This document shows, in pieces, positions 43,719 to 56,580 of a DNA stretch of 64,000 bases (position 1 is the first letter of the stretch; each line of letters starts with the position of its first letter). The notes beneath the pieces were generated by a model. That model was not told the origin of the DNA. It saw only the letters and a program-made list of their open reading frames with translations, and searched no databases. The DNA is from Rhizoclosmatium globosum (lineage: Eukaryota; Chytridiomycota; Chytridiomycetes; Chytridiales; Chytriomycetaceae): assembly GCA_002104985.1 (NCBI GenBank), contig MCGO01000025.1, positions 124,001 to 188,000 on the forward strand. The letters are read 5' to 3'. Position numbers and translations under genes: made by a program.

Positions 43719-45316
43719 ATGACTGCTGTGCCCCAGGACTCAAAACAACTGTCAAACCGCGCCCTAAAGCGTCTCAGGAACAAAAAATCCAAGGAAAATA
43801 CCCGACTAGAAGAATCATCCTCTCAATCCCACATGGATGGTAGTGATTTGAAGATTGGAATTGTAGGAGGTGGAATCGCTGGATTCGCACTCGCGCTAGC
43901 CCTCCAGCAGAAAGGAATCCATAGCACCGTTTTTGAGAAAGATGGTGCTTTTGAAGAGAGAGCTCAGGGCTATGGTCTGACACTCCAGCAGGTAAGCTGA
44001 ACAAGCAGCTTGGCTTTTACTAACCAAACATAGGCAGGTCGAGCAATGAAAATACTAGGATTAGAGGATATTATAATACGAAATGGGGTTGCCTCTTCAT
44101 CGCACTTCATCTTTGACGAGAAGGTGATAAACCATGTCTGTCAACATTGAGTTGAAACAGAACTTCAGGGGAAACTTGTCCTTTTCTGGGGAAACCCATC
44201 CTCGGAGAGCGCTGAACATTGGAATCCGAATCGAAACTGCCATATCCCTCGTCAAACTTTGAGAAAAGCTCTTTTGGATGCTTTGGATAGGTTTTGAATT
44301 TAGAGTTGATGACAGTATTTCTGACACTCCCTAGTTCATTTGTAGAAGTTATCTGGGGATTTGAGCTCCAGTCAGTTACTCAGAATTCGAATGAAGTCAT
44401 TGTAAAAGGAATATCGCGCAATGAGGAAGAGTATTGCTTTTCGTTCAACGTCCTCATTGCTTGCGATGGTATTCGTTCGAGCATTCGAAATATGGCGCTG
44501 GATATTTCTTCACTGAATCCACTGCATTTCTTGCAAACGTTTGTCATGCTGGGAATATTCGACAATCGGCAGTTTCCTATCTTTCATGAGCGAATGATTC
44601 AGATTTCTGACGGAAAAGCAAGAATGTTTATAATGCCATTTGACCAAGGTCGGAGTATGTGGCAACTTTCGTTTGGAATAGGAAGTGAAACTGAGGCAAC
44701 AACGTTGTCTAAATCGGGGCCACAGTCTCTTAAAAACGAAGCGCTTGCCCAATGTCATTCTTTTGAAAATTCCATTTTGAGATTGATTGCTGAGACTGAT
44801 GTTTCTCTCATCACTGGTTACCCCGTCTATGACCGTGATCCACCAACGCTTCCATTAAAATACAAAATAGGAATTAATAGAATCACATTTTGCGGTGATG
44901 CCATCCATTGCATGTCTCCATTCAAAGGCCAAGGTTAGTACTTCAACTTGAGTGACAGCGAATTAACTTTCTCATCAGGTGCGAATCAGGCCCTCCTTGA
45001 TGCCGTAGAGCTTGCAGAATGCTTACATAAATCGTTGGCGAATGAATTGCCTTTGTCGCTGAGGTCATTTGAATCGAAAATGGTTGCACGCACGACTCCC
45101 AAAGTTCTGGCATCAAGAGAATCTATCGGCCTTCTTCATTGCAAAGAATTCTTGGATATTCAGTTCCAATTGACGCGGCGAGGGTTTGGGCAGTTTGATG
45201 AATTCATGGCTCTGATGGAAACATTACGCAACGAGGGGCTTGCTATGAATAGTAGTACGGACGAGTTAAACTTGGCTTGCGCACGCTACTGCGCTATTCA
45301 CATGAATAATAAATGA
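43719..45316 (+). CDS. FAD-dependent monooxygenase (PHBH-fold)
   Basis: Five exons, 43719-43991, 44034-44123, 44169-44290, 44335-44933 and 44979-45316, join to 473 residues. The dinucleotide-binding motif is IGIVGGGIAGFALALALQQK (from about residue 47), the DG motif is LIACDGIRSSIR, and the GD motif is FCGDAIHCMSPFKGQGANQA. These define flavoprotein hydroxylases of the p-hydroxybenzoate hydroxylase type, which use NAD(P)H and O2 to oxidise aromatic or other small substrates. HWNPNRNCHIPRQTLRKAL carries the usual Arg contact to FAD. About 45 basic, disordered residues precede the FAD domain. Introns 2 and 3 (45 and 44 nt) were placed by phase. Substrate unknown. Confidence 0.8.
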
Positions 45317-45398
45317 AATTTGGGAGTTGACTTGTTTTGCGAATTTTCCTCCACTCGTTTCGCCTTTGACAAACGCTCGACGTCACTCTTCAGCACCA

Positions 45399-48300
45399 AT
45401 GGCGTCCTTGGGAGTAAATGGAGCTCCAATTGAAGGAGGTTAGTACTTGAGGCCCACTCCGCCTGCCCTCCGTCCCTGCCTTCCCTCCCACAGAGACTTC
45501 CAAGTGCCCACCTACTCCGGAGTTCAAGCTGCGGCTTCCCGACACCGACGCGATGGCATAAATCAATGTGTAAATAGTCTGAATGTGAGGGTTCTTGTGG
45601 CTGAGCTACGGTCTGATTGCCAGTGGATCCATTGTGTTTCCGTGGCAGAGTTGAGCACTGAGGCAGCTGCAAGACACTCTTTCGCTGCTTCAATTCTATC
45701 CTTCAAAGCTAGTTATCAGTTATGTGCCAAGTAAAGGTGTCTGCCGCTGAGGGAGGCGTCGCGGATGGGAAGTCGATCATAAAATCAGTTCGTGAAGGAG
45801 GTCAACGTTTGACAGCATTTATGGAATCTCTGGACTTTGTTACTGCAGTATCCGTCGTATCTCGGTAGTTTCGCAAGGTTGTTCCAGTGGATACCCCCGC
45901 CGAGCAATCTCGTATCACTCCTATTCCTTCACTTGGTTGTCTGCAACTTGTCCAAATCATTCAGCAATCAACTCATTCCGACGCGAGACCAACCTCGATC
46001 AGATTGTGGAAAATTGGTTGGGTCGGTGTGATGGAAAAAGCGAAAACCGGCTCGCCTGATTGGATGCACTGTTGTATGACTCTGTATCCTATAGTTTCCA
46101 TCATCTGACAAGTCAATCATCACGTTACATCGTTCTCTTGCTTGCTTTGATCTCAAAGTCGCCCTTATTCAAGTATTCAAGGGTCATCAGCAGCTTGACT
46201 TGGTTTGAAACGACTCTACTCGATCTGATTCAGAAAGGATACTAACTTAACTGTTTCACTGTTTAACTAACCGCGTTCGCACCTCCTCTTTATTGCTTCT
46301 CCCCTTTCTTCCCTCCTTGACTTCTAACTGCCCTAACTCAGACTCTGATGCCGAAATTGAGGAAATGTTCAACAGTGATTCTGAGGATGAAACTCCATTG
46401 AAAGCCGTTCCTCCTCCAGTGAGGAGTCCTTCACCAGAAGGCGATGATGATCCTATGGATGAAAGCAACGATTTTCGAAATGATGCGGAAACCAGTGGTG
46501 TTGTTGTCGATGACGACGATGGAAGTGCATTCCAAGGGAGTGATACAGAAGGAAACGGGAGGAGCAGTAGTGCCGACGGAAGCTCGGATGATTCAGAGGA
46601 TGATGCCTTGAACGTGTCGTACAGTATATCCAAGAATGTTGGCAGTGACGATGATAGTGATGATTCCGATGAAGGCGTAAAGCGGCCGAATAAGAAGAGG
46701 AAGGAGATGGAAAATCTTCATATCGAGGATGACCCTGAACTATGGGGACTTCGAAGGTCCGGACGATCAAAATTTGGGGCTGTATCACGGATTCTGGTAT
46801 GTCCATTGACTTCTTCTATGCTTAGCTCACAATAACTTATGATATTTGTTTGGTGATGATAGGATGATGACTCTGATGATGAAAGTTCAAGTTCGTCACG
46901 TCGCGACAAAACAAAGAAGAGTGGCAAATCGAGCAAATCAAAGCTGTCAAGTATGATTAGATTTGATGAAAAGTCCTATCTAATCTTTCTTTAGATTTCG
47001 ATGATTTTGAGGCCTCACCTAATGCCCAAGAATCAGATGACGAGTTTGATGATGCAAGTGACTCAGAAGAAGACTTCGGTGGTTCTCGAAAAAGGATAAA
47101 GAGGAAACCAGTGAAGTCAAAACCAAAGAAGTCTAATTCTTTCTCGGATGTCTCTTTCAACGAGATTCGGTTTTCTTCTCGGAGTCGACCCCAAGCCGCT
47201 TATGATGAAAGCGCGCTTGATGCGGTATTAGAGGAAGACGAAAGATGGGACTCTGACGAGGAGTATGCAAAGAAATCAAAGAAAAAGCAGACAGATGATG
47301 TTGATGCTGGGCCAACGATTGAGGCGATTCTTGATCAACGACCATCTGAAGCAAACCCTGGTATTTTGCTGATTTGTTTTTCTGGGATACACTGACTCTC
47401 TTTAGCCGAGTTGGAATACTTTGTCAAATGGCAAGGTTGGTCTCATCGACGGAATACATGGAACATTGCCTCCGACCTCTCCTCTGTCAAAGGGTTTCGC
47501 AAGCTGGAACGTTTCACTCGAAGGATGGAGGAAGATGCCTATGAACGTGCCAGTCCGTACATTACCCCAGAAGAGATTGACCAGAAGAACTTCCAGATGG
47601 AAATGTTACGGCAGACTTTAATCGAGCATACCAAAGTTGATCGCGTTGTTGCCTCCAGACCTTCTCTCTCCTCACATGGTGATGAGTATCTTGTTAAATG
47701 GAAAGAGTTGAATTACAAGGACTGTACCTGGGAGCCCGCGGAGGAGATTGCAGACTTCCAAGACGCCATTGATGCATTCCTTGAAAGAGATGCCTCTGCT
47801 ATGGTGCCTCACAAAAGTAACCCATATACCAAAAACCGCCCAGAGTTCAAAAAATTCATGAAGCAACCTGAATATTTACGAGGTGGTGAGTTGCGTGACT
47901 ACCAACTGAAAGGTGTCAATTGGATGGCGTATTTATGGCATAGGAATGAGAATGGTATCTTGGCTGATGAGGTGGGACTTTTTCTTTGGTTTTTGTGAAC
48001 TAATGATGGTTCTTTTTAGATGGGTCTTGGTAAAACGGTGCAATCTATCTCGTTTATGAGTTATCTTTTTAATACTATGCAACTCTATGGTCCGTTCTTG
48101 GTGGTTGTTCCTCTGTCTACAATGGGTTCATGGCAACATGAATTTGGAAAATGGGCTCCAGAAATGAATTTGATTGTATATACCGGAGATTCTGAGTCTC
48201 GCACACTTATTCGAGAACATGAGTTCTACATCAAAAGGAAAGATGGAAATGGTTCCACGGGAAAAATCAAGTTCAACGCCCTTTTAACCTCATACGAAAT

Positions 48301-51300
48301 GATCCTCAAGGACAAAGACTATCTTGGTGCTATTCGATGGAGCTTTTTGGCTGTTGATGAAGCGCATCGTCTGAAAAATAGCGAGTCTCAACTGCATGAA
48401 GCCTTAAGGAGCTTTCACACCGCCAATCGCCTTCTGATTACTGGTACCCCGTTGCAAAATAGTGTCAAAGAACTGGTTGCTCTCATTCAGTTTCTTATGC
48501 CTGACAAGTTCCGTGAGTTCGAAGACTTTGAGATTGATCTTGGGGCCGATAGCCAAGAAGACAAAATCAAAGACTTGCAAACTCGATTACAAAACTATAT
48601 GCTTCGTCGATTGAAAAAGGATGTCGAAAAGTCGTTGCCATCTAAGACTGAACGTATCCTACGTGTTGAGTTATCGGCTATGCAACTTGAGTTCTACAAG
48701 AACGTCTTCAGCAAAAACTTCACTGCTTTAAACAAAGGAGCCACAGCTGGAAACCAACACTCATTACTGAATATCTGCATGGAGCTGAAGAAGGCTGCCA
48801 ACCACCCATACCTCTTCAATGGTGCCGAAAGCGTTGTCGCCAGCAAAGAAGAGCAACTACGTGGTATCATTGGTAACTCTGGAAAGATGGTTCTACTTGA
48901 CAAGTTATTGGCTCGTCTCAAAGAATCAGGTCACCGTGTTTTGATCTTCTCTCAGATGGTTCGAGTGTTAGATATTCTGTCTGACTACCTTGTACTTCGT
49001 GGATACCAACATCAGAGACTGGATGGTAGCACTAATAGTGAGCAAAGGAAACGTGCTATGGATCACTTCAATGCCCCGGACTCCCAAGACTTTGTATTTA
49101 TTCTCTCAACCCGTGCTGGTGGTCTTGGATTGAATCTTGCTACGGCGGATACAGTTATCATCTTCGACAGTGATTGGAATCCTCAAAATGGTTCGTCATG
49201 AATTTTTTTTCTCCTTGATTTTTGCCACACAATACTGCTTCCTGATACATCCACCATCACATCACAATAGATTTACAAGCCATGGCACGAGCACATAGAA
49301 TCGGGCAAAAGAACACTGTCAATGTGTACCGTTTGGTTTCGAAGGACACCATCGAGGAAGACGTTCTTGAGCGAGCTAAGCGGAAAATGGTTTTGGAATA
49401 TTGTGAGTAATATATGATTTCTTTCAATCAATAATGAGTATATTTATAATCTCTACAGGTATTATCAAGCAAATGGATACCTCCGGTGACACTGCCTTGT
49501 CGAAGAAACAAAAAACGGTTGGAAACTCTCAAATGACACGAGAAGAACTGCAAGTTATTCTCAAGTTCGGAGCGCAGAACCTGTTCAGGCAAAACCAAGC
49601 TGCTCTTCTTGGAAATACTGGGAACGATACTCCTACGCTGGAAAACAATCCAGATGGATCTTCGTCAGCACAACTTCCTCTAAGCAAGCTAGATGATTTG
49701 AATTTGGATGAAATTCTGTCCCGTGCTGAACATCATACTAGTGAAGAGGCAACTGGAGCAGCTGATGGTGGCGCAGCTTTCCTGGAACAATGGAAGGTAG
49801 AAGACGTTGCCATGAACCAACTCTCTTGGGACGAAATTATCCCTGAGAATGAACGTGATCCAGATAGCTTAGAACCTGAGACTGCGGAGTACGTCGGACC
49901 TCGCGTCATGCGCCAAGTTCGATATGGACCAGATGGTGTCAAAATTGAAGGAAGTGACGACGAAGGAAGCGGCAAGAAGCGAAAACGGGCTCCAGCAACG
50001 GCAAGCTCCAGGTCCAAGCCCGGATCAAACAAGTCTGCATTGTCTGAAAAGGAAACTCGTGCCTTGATGAAGAGCTTGCTTCGCTTTGGGTCCATTGACT
50101 CGCGGTATGATGACATCGTTAAAGACGCTGATTTGGAGTCTCGTGCTCAGGAGGTCATTATGGCTGCAGTGGATGGCCTCTTGGATGCCTGTCAAACAGC
50201 AATTCGGCAGCAAAAGGAGGCAGAAGAAGCAGAACCCGAATCGGGGCCAGCCAAGAAAAAGAAGATGATTCCAGCAACTTATAACGGCGTCGCTCAGATC
50301 AATTCCTCACAGCTTTTACAGCGTCTGAAAGAGTTAGATGTTTTGACCAACCGTATCAAAGGAATGAACGATCCTTTAAAGTTTCGACTGGGTTCTTCAG
50401 CTTCAAGTATCAAGCCACCAACGCAATGGGCTGTTAAATGGACATTGATTGAAGACGCTATGCTACTTGTTGGGATTTACAACCATGGATATGGTTGTTG
50501 GACGAAGATGCAAAACGACCCCACACTGCCGTTCAAAGATAAGTTCTTCCTCTCCAGAGCCGAAGATGATGACGGCGGTGACGAAGAAGCTCCAAAGTCT
50601 CGTGCTGCTGCTGCCGAAGACAAGAAAGACACCCGTCTTCCGAAGGCTATTCATTTGAGTCGACGAGCCGATTTTTTGCTCAAGTTCCTGAAAGATGATG
50701 AAGAATCTCGTGGTGCGTCATCAAGGCGGCCTGCTGCTTCCAGTGGCCCCGCTTTACCGTGGAAAAAGAAAGTTGCAGGTGCCGGAGGAAAAGACTCTCC
50801 CTCGCTTTCCAATGGATCTGGCTCTATTGTTGGGTCTCCAAAGCTTGAAAAACGCCCTTCTAATCTGTCCAGCGCTAAGCCAGCGCCACCTGAGAAAAAA
50901 GGTTCCGTTTCCGAGAAGGCTTCTAGTTCAGCAAATCTCAACAAAGCACCAGCTTCCAGCAGGGTCAAGAAAGAAAAGGCTGATGTGTCTGATGCCGAAT
51001 CTGAACTTTCTGTGATCAATCTTGACGAACGCGAGCTTAAGGAAATCATGCTCCCAATATTTGACTCAACTCTTCGTCGTTTAAAGGACAACTTTGCGGC
51101 ATGCGACTCTGCGAAGGATAAGGCACAGTTCCTCAAAAGTACTGTGGTCAAAATTGGAAATCACATCCGCGATGTTGTAAATGGAGCTGGTGGCGAAGCC
51201 GATCCTGCCATGAAGAAACTGAGTTGGAATTTGTGGAAGTATTCATGCAAATATTGGATGACACGGATTCACACGGCCGCCCTTCAAGCCATGTATGATA

Positions 51301-51896
51301 AGATTCTTTTGAAGCAAGAGGTACGGAAAGATGCTGCTGGAACTGCAGATAAAGAACGTGATCGAGGACGGGATAAAGACCGTGAAAGAGACCGTGATAG
51401 GGATCGAGACAGGGATCGGGACCGTGACAGAGATAGAGACAGGGATCGTAAAGGTGTCAAAGTTCAGGAACGTAATGGCTCTTCATCGTCTATCACTGCG
51501 AAACCCCGACTGGCGTCCAACTCGGATGCTCCCAAAGTCCAAGTGAAAGAACGCGATGCTGGCTTCAAAAAGCGTACTCGATCGCCACGTTCAAGGAGCC
51601 GAAGTCGTAGCCGAAGCCGAAGTCGTTCCCGTAGCCGGGACAGAAGGGATCGTGATAGAGATAGAGACAGAGACCGTGACCGTTCCCTGGACAGACGTAG
51701 ACGCGACCGATCAAGGTCTCGCTCAAGAGACCGAGGTGGTCCAATTGACCGACGACGAGATCGGTCCAGATCTCGTTCCATTGACCGGAACCGTCGACGT
51801 GACCGTTCCAGATCTCGTGACAGAGATGACAGAAGAGATTCTTACCGGCGACGGTCAAGATCGAGATCAAGAAGCAGGGATCGATACAGAAGATGA
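45399..51896 (+). CDS. CHD1: CHD1-family chromatin remodelling ATPase
   Basis: Eight exons, 45399-45438, 46342-46796, 46863-46950, 46995-47360, 47406-47971, 48020-49190, 49271-49402 and 49459-51896, join to 1751 residues. In order: an acidic N terminus; double chromodomain (about residues 315-440, [18 protein letters not shown] and [18 protein letters not shown]); SNF2 ATPase with split motif I at DE/MGLGKT (about 505) and DEAH box [14 protein letters not shown]; helicase C part with [18 protein letters not shown]; a SANT/SLIDE region (about 1260, [20 protein letters not shown]); a CHD1 C-terminal helical domain (about 1465-1560); and an RD/RS-rich tail. CHD1 slides and spaces nucleosomes in transcribed genes and its chromodomains read H3K4 methylation. 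Exon 1 is assigned because its phase and G|AC junction fit; the 903-nt first intron is far longer than the others. Confidence 0.9.
45439..46341 (+). other. Long first intron of CHD1 with degraded coding-like frames
   Basis: This 903-nt stretch lies between a 40-nt first exon and the acidic exon 2. An internal acceptor (CTCCCACAGAG, about 45494) would continue exon 1 in frame for about 80 codons ([19 protein letters not shown]) to a stop at 45732. Another frame, about 45719-46108, is open except for one TAG near 45867 and includes [21 protein letters not shown] do not recognise either. They may be a decayed insertion, alternative exons, or chance. Confidence 0.4.
51354..51896 (+). repeat. RD and RS dipeptide repeats in CHD1 tail
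   Basis: The sequence codes runs of Arg-Asp (about 51358-51450) and then Arg-Ser/Arg-Asp (about 51586-51890), with near-tandem hexamers such as CGTGAC and AGGGAT. It is in frame with CHD1 and ends at its stop. Such dipeptides are typical of SR proteins. Confidence 0.85.
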
Positions 51897-52075
51897 TGAT
51901 GGGTGGGGGCTTAAAGAAGTTTGAATGGTGATGAGGTTAAACAAGACTGTTGACGTGACTTGGTTGATTGTATTTCTTTCTGTGCGTAAAATAAAGAAGG
52001 CTTTTTATGTATAACCGGTTGTCTATCAAAACTAATAAGGTGGTTTAACGAAATAGGGTGGGTAAGGAAAGACTA

Positions 52076-54032
52076 TCACCCCCATATTCCCGCATAACTC
52101 CCCTTCAACGACAATTGTAAAGGCCCACCGCCAGCAAATAGTCTCACACCATAAGGACAATAACTAAGCGTATAAATAGCGTCCTTCATAACCCCTCGCC
52201 CACCACCACCCCCATTTTTCTCTTCGACTGTCAAATACCGTTCTACAACCCCATCTTTCCCTGAAACGCCGCCATCCACATCTAAATAACCCATTGCCCT
52301 CAAATCCAAAAAACTTACTCTACCAACTCCACCTCCAACACTCACGACCCACCCTTGCGTAGCCGTTGGTGTTGCAAGACTACGAACGCCCCACCCTTCA
52401 TCCACACTTTTGATACTACTCACAACCGCACCAACGCGAACATCGACTAAACTAACATGACTCATACTCCCAACCACCAGCGCACTCCCCCCACCTCCCA
52501 CCGCACCACCAAGCGCAGTCATACAAACCGTCTCTTGCGTATGAATGAGCTTCACGTCAAGTGCCGGCGTGGCAGATTGAATTCCGTGGCTCTTTGTGAT
52601 ATCAAAGATCTTGAGGGTTCCTGTTGTTGAAGTGAGGGTTGCAAGGGTTGAAGGTGTTGGGAGGGATATGTCGCGGATACGGTGTTTGGGGAGGTGTAGG
52701 GATCCTATGAATGTGGGTTCTGGGTGGAGTGGTTGTGAGAGGGAAGGTGGTGTAGAGGAGAATAGTTTTCCCAGCATGTTTGGGATATGATGGAGTATTG
52801 ATTTTGCGTGTGTGGGTGGAGTGGGGTTTGTTGGTGGGGGGTTGTTTCGGATGGGACGGTGTACTTGGATGGAACCGGAGCTGGATGCTGTTCGAGGAAG
52901 TGTTGATTCGAGTGTGGAGGTATCGGATAAGTTCCAAAAACAGACTTGGCCGTCGCGACCACCGGAGAAGAGGGTTGTGTCTGTGGCGAATTGGATGGCA
53001 AAGACCATGTCGGTGTGACAGCGGAGAAGGGCGTAGGCTTCGAGGCTTGGGAGGGTGTAGATTTGGATTGTTTCAAGAGGAGTGCCGGCTGCAACTGCTA
53101 ATAGGGTTCTGGATGGGTTCACGGCCACAGAGTGGATACCTGTGTGAGTATGTGTAAGTGACGAAGTATCGTATGGTAGCTTTGATTACAATGGAAGACG
53201 CGCACCTTTACATTCAGGTTGCTGAAAGACATATTGTTGGGTATTCTGCTGTTGGTGTACTTGCTGATGATGGTAGTTTTGCATAAGAATAGCAGCCGCT
53301 GAGGGACGTCCTTGAAGGTAAGGAAGATCTTGCAGAATATCTGCTGCGAGAGTCGGAGTCCAAGCGAGGAAAGGTTGTGTGTGGCGGGGAGGGGGAGAAA
53401 GAATCGGATAAGTTGCAGCAGGAACTTGTTCGGTTTGACTCGAAATGTCAGGTGTGACAGCTGAAGGGCTATTAAAGTTTGAGCTTCTTCACTTTTGAAT
53501 ACAAGTAAAGTTTGGGCACTCAACTGCACGACTCCATCAGTCCAACAATCATTATCCCAAAAACCACATATTGGAGCAATTGAATGAGCAGCTCGGGCAC
53601 GGACTGCATCCACGACAATAAGGGCATTACACTTTGTTCCAACGAGCACACGTTCAGCCTACGTAAGAAGAAGGGTGAGAATGACAGAGAACACGAAAGG
53701 GTCGTCAAGCCTACATCCAACCAGACACTCGCGAACACTTTGTTTGTATTTTGCGGAAGAGCCACGGATCTGTGCGAATGTGAGGCGCGTTTAATGTGAG
53801 GGATTCTTGGACGGGTTGGGTGATCTGATTCAGGGAAAGAGTTGTCATCACTTTGAAAGACAAAAGACGAATTCGAAGTTCGCGAAAACAAAGTTGCGAG
53901 TGAGTCAGCCGAGTTTCGCATTGGCGTTTGTCGCTTCATTTTGTGTTGTTTGTTTTGAAGGTGTCCACTTTGGCGTTCGCGTTCGTGGCCGAGACTGCGC
54001 CGCGAAAGAAAGGCGGCGTCGCGGCGATTCAT
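52076..54032 (-). CDS. DCAF12: DCAF12-like WD40 substrate receptor
   Basis: Four exons, 54032-53715, 53658-53520, 53460-53206 and 53139-52076, join to 591 residues. Matches to DCAF12 run along the whole length: NKVFASVWLD then VLVGTKCNALIVVD, GIHSVAVNPSRTLLAVAAG, ETIQIYTLPSLEAYAL, LFSGGRDGQVCFWNL, and the C terminus FAGGGPLQLSLKGSYAGIWG. DCAF12 hands substrates with a C-terminal double-Glu degron to the CUL4-DDB1 ligase. The basic N terminus (MNRRDAAFLSRRSLGHERER) takes the place of the DDB1-binding part. Between blades there is a Pro/Gln-rich insertion (exon 3) and Gly-rich loops that the animal protein lacks. The junction of exons 2 and 3 is the least certain. It converges on CHD1 with 179 bp between stops. 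Confidence 0.8.
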
Positions 54033-54392
54033 TTTGTTTTTGGATTTGGAATTGGATTCTGAATTGACTTTGGTCGACTGAGTTGGGCGGCTGAGACAGT
54101 TGCGGCGGGTTTGTTTCACGCGAAACAAAAGAAGGAATTGAATGGCGGGCTGACTTGGTGGCAGTTCTGTTTGACAGTTTTGTGCCACTCGGAAAAGTAT
54201 AAGTGAACAAGTATACATGCACATTCGTATACATTTTATTTGCTGTATATTATTTAACGACACGAGGCACTCTGGATGAATGTTAGACTCGCAACCAAAA
54301 GGGAATCTTTTCCTTTGAAACATAGTCGAATGAATATTGTTAGATTATGGTAAATTAAGTGTTTGTAACGGTGTGCCCGATTCAAGAACACA

Positions 54393-54777
54393 TCAATAAA
54401 CAACAGTTTCTGTAGCATTCGCTCCAAGAGAAGGTTCACGCCCTGGAACCCGAGCCGCAAAGTAAAAGGCCAAGAACACAACCAGCCCCAACACGCTGAG
54501 CAACGCCACCACAGCCCCAATTGCACACACACACACGCGCCGTGCGACTGCACTTCGATGGCGAACACTGCTTGAATGCGTGGGACTCGATGGACTGCCG
54601 CCGTCACTGACGATCGTCGATCGTGGATTTGTTAAAGCGACTTGGTGAGAATCGGATGGAATGCAGGAACTCGGACCGTTGATCGTCTAGCTCAACTTCT
54701 TCTGTGCATGCTATCGACTGGCTATCCGATGACGACATTAGATTCGACGAGCTGTCCCATCGGGTCACTATCCGCAT
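54393..54777 (-). CDS. Possible small single-pass membrane protein (structure uncertain)
   Basis: A minus-strand frame of about 98 codons ending at 54393 encodes a Ser-rich stretch, a basic RHRSAVARRVCVC turn and a clear membrane span (GAVVALLSVLGLVVFLAFYF), then a short tail. It has no ATG of its own. An ATG at 54777 opens a neighbouring frame rich in Ser; an intron from 54768 (GTGACC) to about 54690 (CTAG) would join the two in phase. The junction is a guess. No family recognised. The gap from 54033 to 54392 holds nothing I can identify. Confidence 0.3.
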
Positions 54778-54996
54778 TTGGCGACTGTTGAGTTTCGGTA
54801 GAGATCGGCTCCCTTTTCTGCTTCCTTTCTTTCTTTTGAAATGGTTCAACACAAATTGGTCATCGCTTTCCAATGAATCTTATTTTTTATTAATAAATAG
54901 TGGTTGAAACGAGAATCCTTGAAGAACACAGAGTTACTTCTGCATTGATCCACTTTCTGACTTCCGAAAAAGCACCTCCAAAAACCCAACAACCAA

Positions 54997-56420
54997 ATGG
55001 CAGATTCTCGGGAGGCGCGTGGCTACCTCGCCGAAGCGGAAAAGAAGCTCTCACAGCCGGCGGGCTGGTTCGGTCTTGGTGGACCCAAACTTGAAGACGC
55101 CGCCGAATTGTTTCAACGGGCCGGAAACACCTTCAAACTCAATAAGCAATGTGCGTTTTGCCGTGTTCAACTGGCCCTCTCTCTCCCTATTGAACAAGCC
55201 AGTCGTGGCTTCTTTGGGACTTGCGTGTGTTGGCTGGGGTGCTGAATTAAGGAGGGATTGGATGGTGGTGCGAGGGGTGGGGTTGGTTGGTTGGAGTGTC
55301 AGACGTGGAAGACACCGAATGAAGCACGGAACACATCAGCTGAAGGCTCCTTCAGACGCGCAGCCTGGATTATATCTTTCTTTGCTCCTATTCTCCTCTA
55401 TGTCCTGCCGTCCCACGAGCCGATCGTCCAATTTATTCACCAAAAACCTCCTCCACTGAATAGGGAAAGAGTCCGGCGATGCTTACATGTCCCAATCCAA
55501 CACTCTCCTTCGTATGGGGGAAAAAGACGAAGCCGCAACCGCTTTCATGAACGCTGCAAAGTCTTACAAAAAGTCGAATCCATTGGGTAAATAGTGCTTC
55601 ATTCCAAGTATTCTCACAACCTTAATTTCTCTGTGTTTCTTTATCACAGAATCCATCAATGCTCTCCAACAAGCCGTGCAGATCTTGATTGAAAAGGGCC
55701 GCTTCTCAGCAGCTGCGTCAAACCAGAAACAGATTGCAGAGACGTATGAAACTGATGTTGACGACATTAGAGGCGCAAGGGAGGCGTATGAAAAGGCTGG
55801 AGAATGGTACCAGGGCGAAGAGTCGCATGCGTATGTTTTCTCCCAAGTTTGTTTAGTCCAGACAGATTCTCACACACAACTACTCTCTTTTCAGACAAGC
55901 AGATGCATGTCTCTTGAAAGCAGCTACTTTTGCAGCTCAGCTTGAGGACTTTGAAGCTGCCGTGAATGGATTTGAGGATGTGGCAAGTCGATGCGTTGAC
56001 AACAAGTTGACGAAATGGAGTATGAAGGAATACTTTTTCAAGAGTGGGCTTTGTTTGCTGAATATTGGGGTGAGTTTTTGGTATGACTGGTCTGCTCATT
56101 GACATTATGTGCTGTAGGACTTGGTGCGAGTTCGTTCGAGCTTGGATCGATACTGTGGAATGGATCTTACTTTTGCTGAAACAAGAGAGTACAAGTTCCT
56201 TCAGGTAAAGTTTCGATATTCTTTGGTGTTGAGCTTGAGCGCTTTAACTGAAACAATAATATTTAAACAGGCGTGTACTGTTGCGGTCGATGACGGAGAC
56301 GTTGAAGCATTCACGAATGCAGTGTTTGAGTTTGATCGGTTGACCAAGTTGGACGACTGGAAGACCAAGTTGTTGCTGCGCATCAAGAAGGGAATCACAG
56401 AAGAAGAGGATTTGACTTAA
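54997..56420 (+). CDS. SEC17: Alpha-SNAP (NSF attachment protein)
   Basis: Six exons, 54997-55150, 55464-55586, 55650-55830, 55895-56069, 56118-56204 and 56271-56420, join to 289 residues, the normal length of the family. Hallmarks are [20 protein letters not shown] at the start (the membrane-binding loop and first helix), [51 protein letters not shown] and a C terminus with [15 protein letters not shown] and EEEDLT. The last residues contact NSF. It adapts SNARE complexes to NSF for disassembly after fusion. Intron 1 is 313 nt, much longer than the rest (48-66 nt), and is fixed by the split Trp codon at its ends. Confidence 0.93.
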
Positions 56421-56580
56421 ATTGGACGGAAGAAGCAATTGTGACTTAAGAACAAGATAGTGTGTGTTTTGAAGCAAGAATAGTTCGTTTTACTAGTTCA
56501 TTTATTTGGATAGAAAAGGGGCAACAAAATCTCATTCGAACGAACTGTCCGCGGCACCGATCGCCAGCACTTTGAGCCCC

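Noticed and set aside
45298..45693. Minus-strand 131-codon frame at the end of the monooxygenase gene
   Set aside because: It overlaps the monooxygenase end and the CHD1 first exon on the other strand and shows no family features.
53520..54323. A 267-codon minus-strand frame read as one protein
   Set aside because: Only the part 54032-53715 belongs to DCAF12; the rest runs through an intron and the upstream region.
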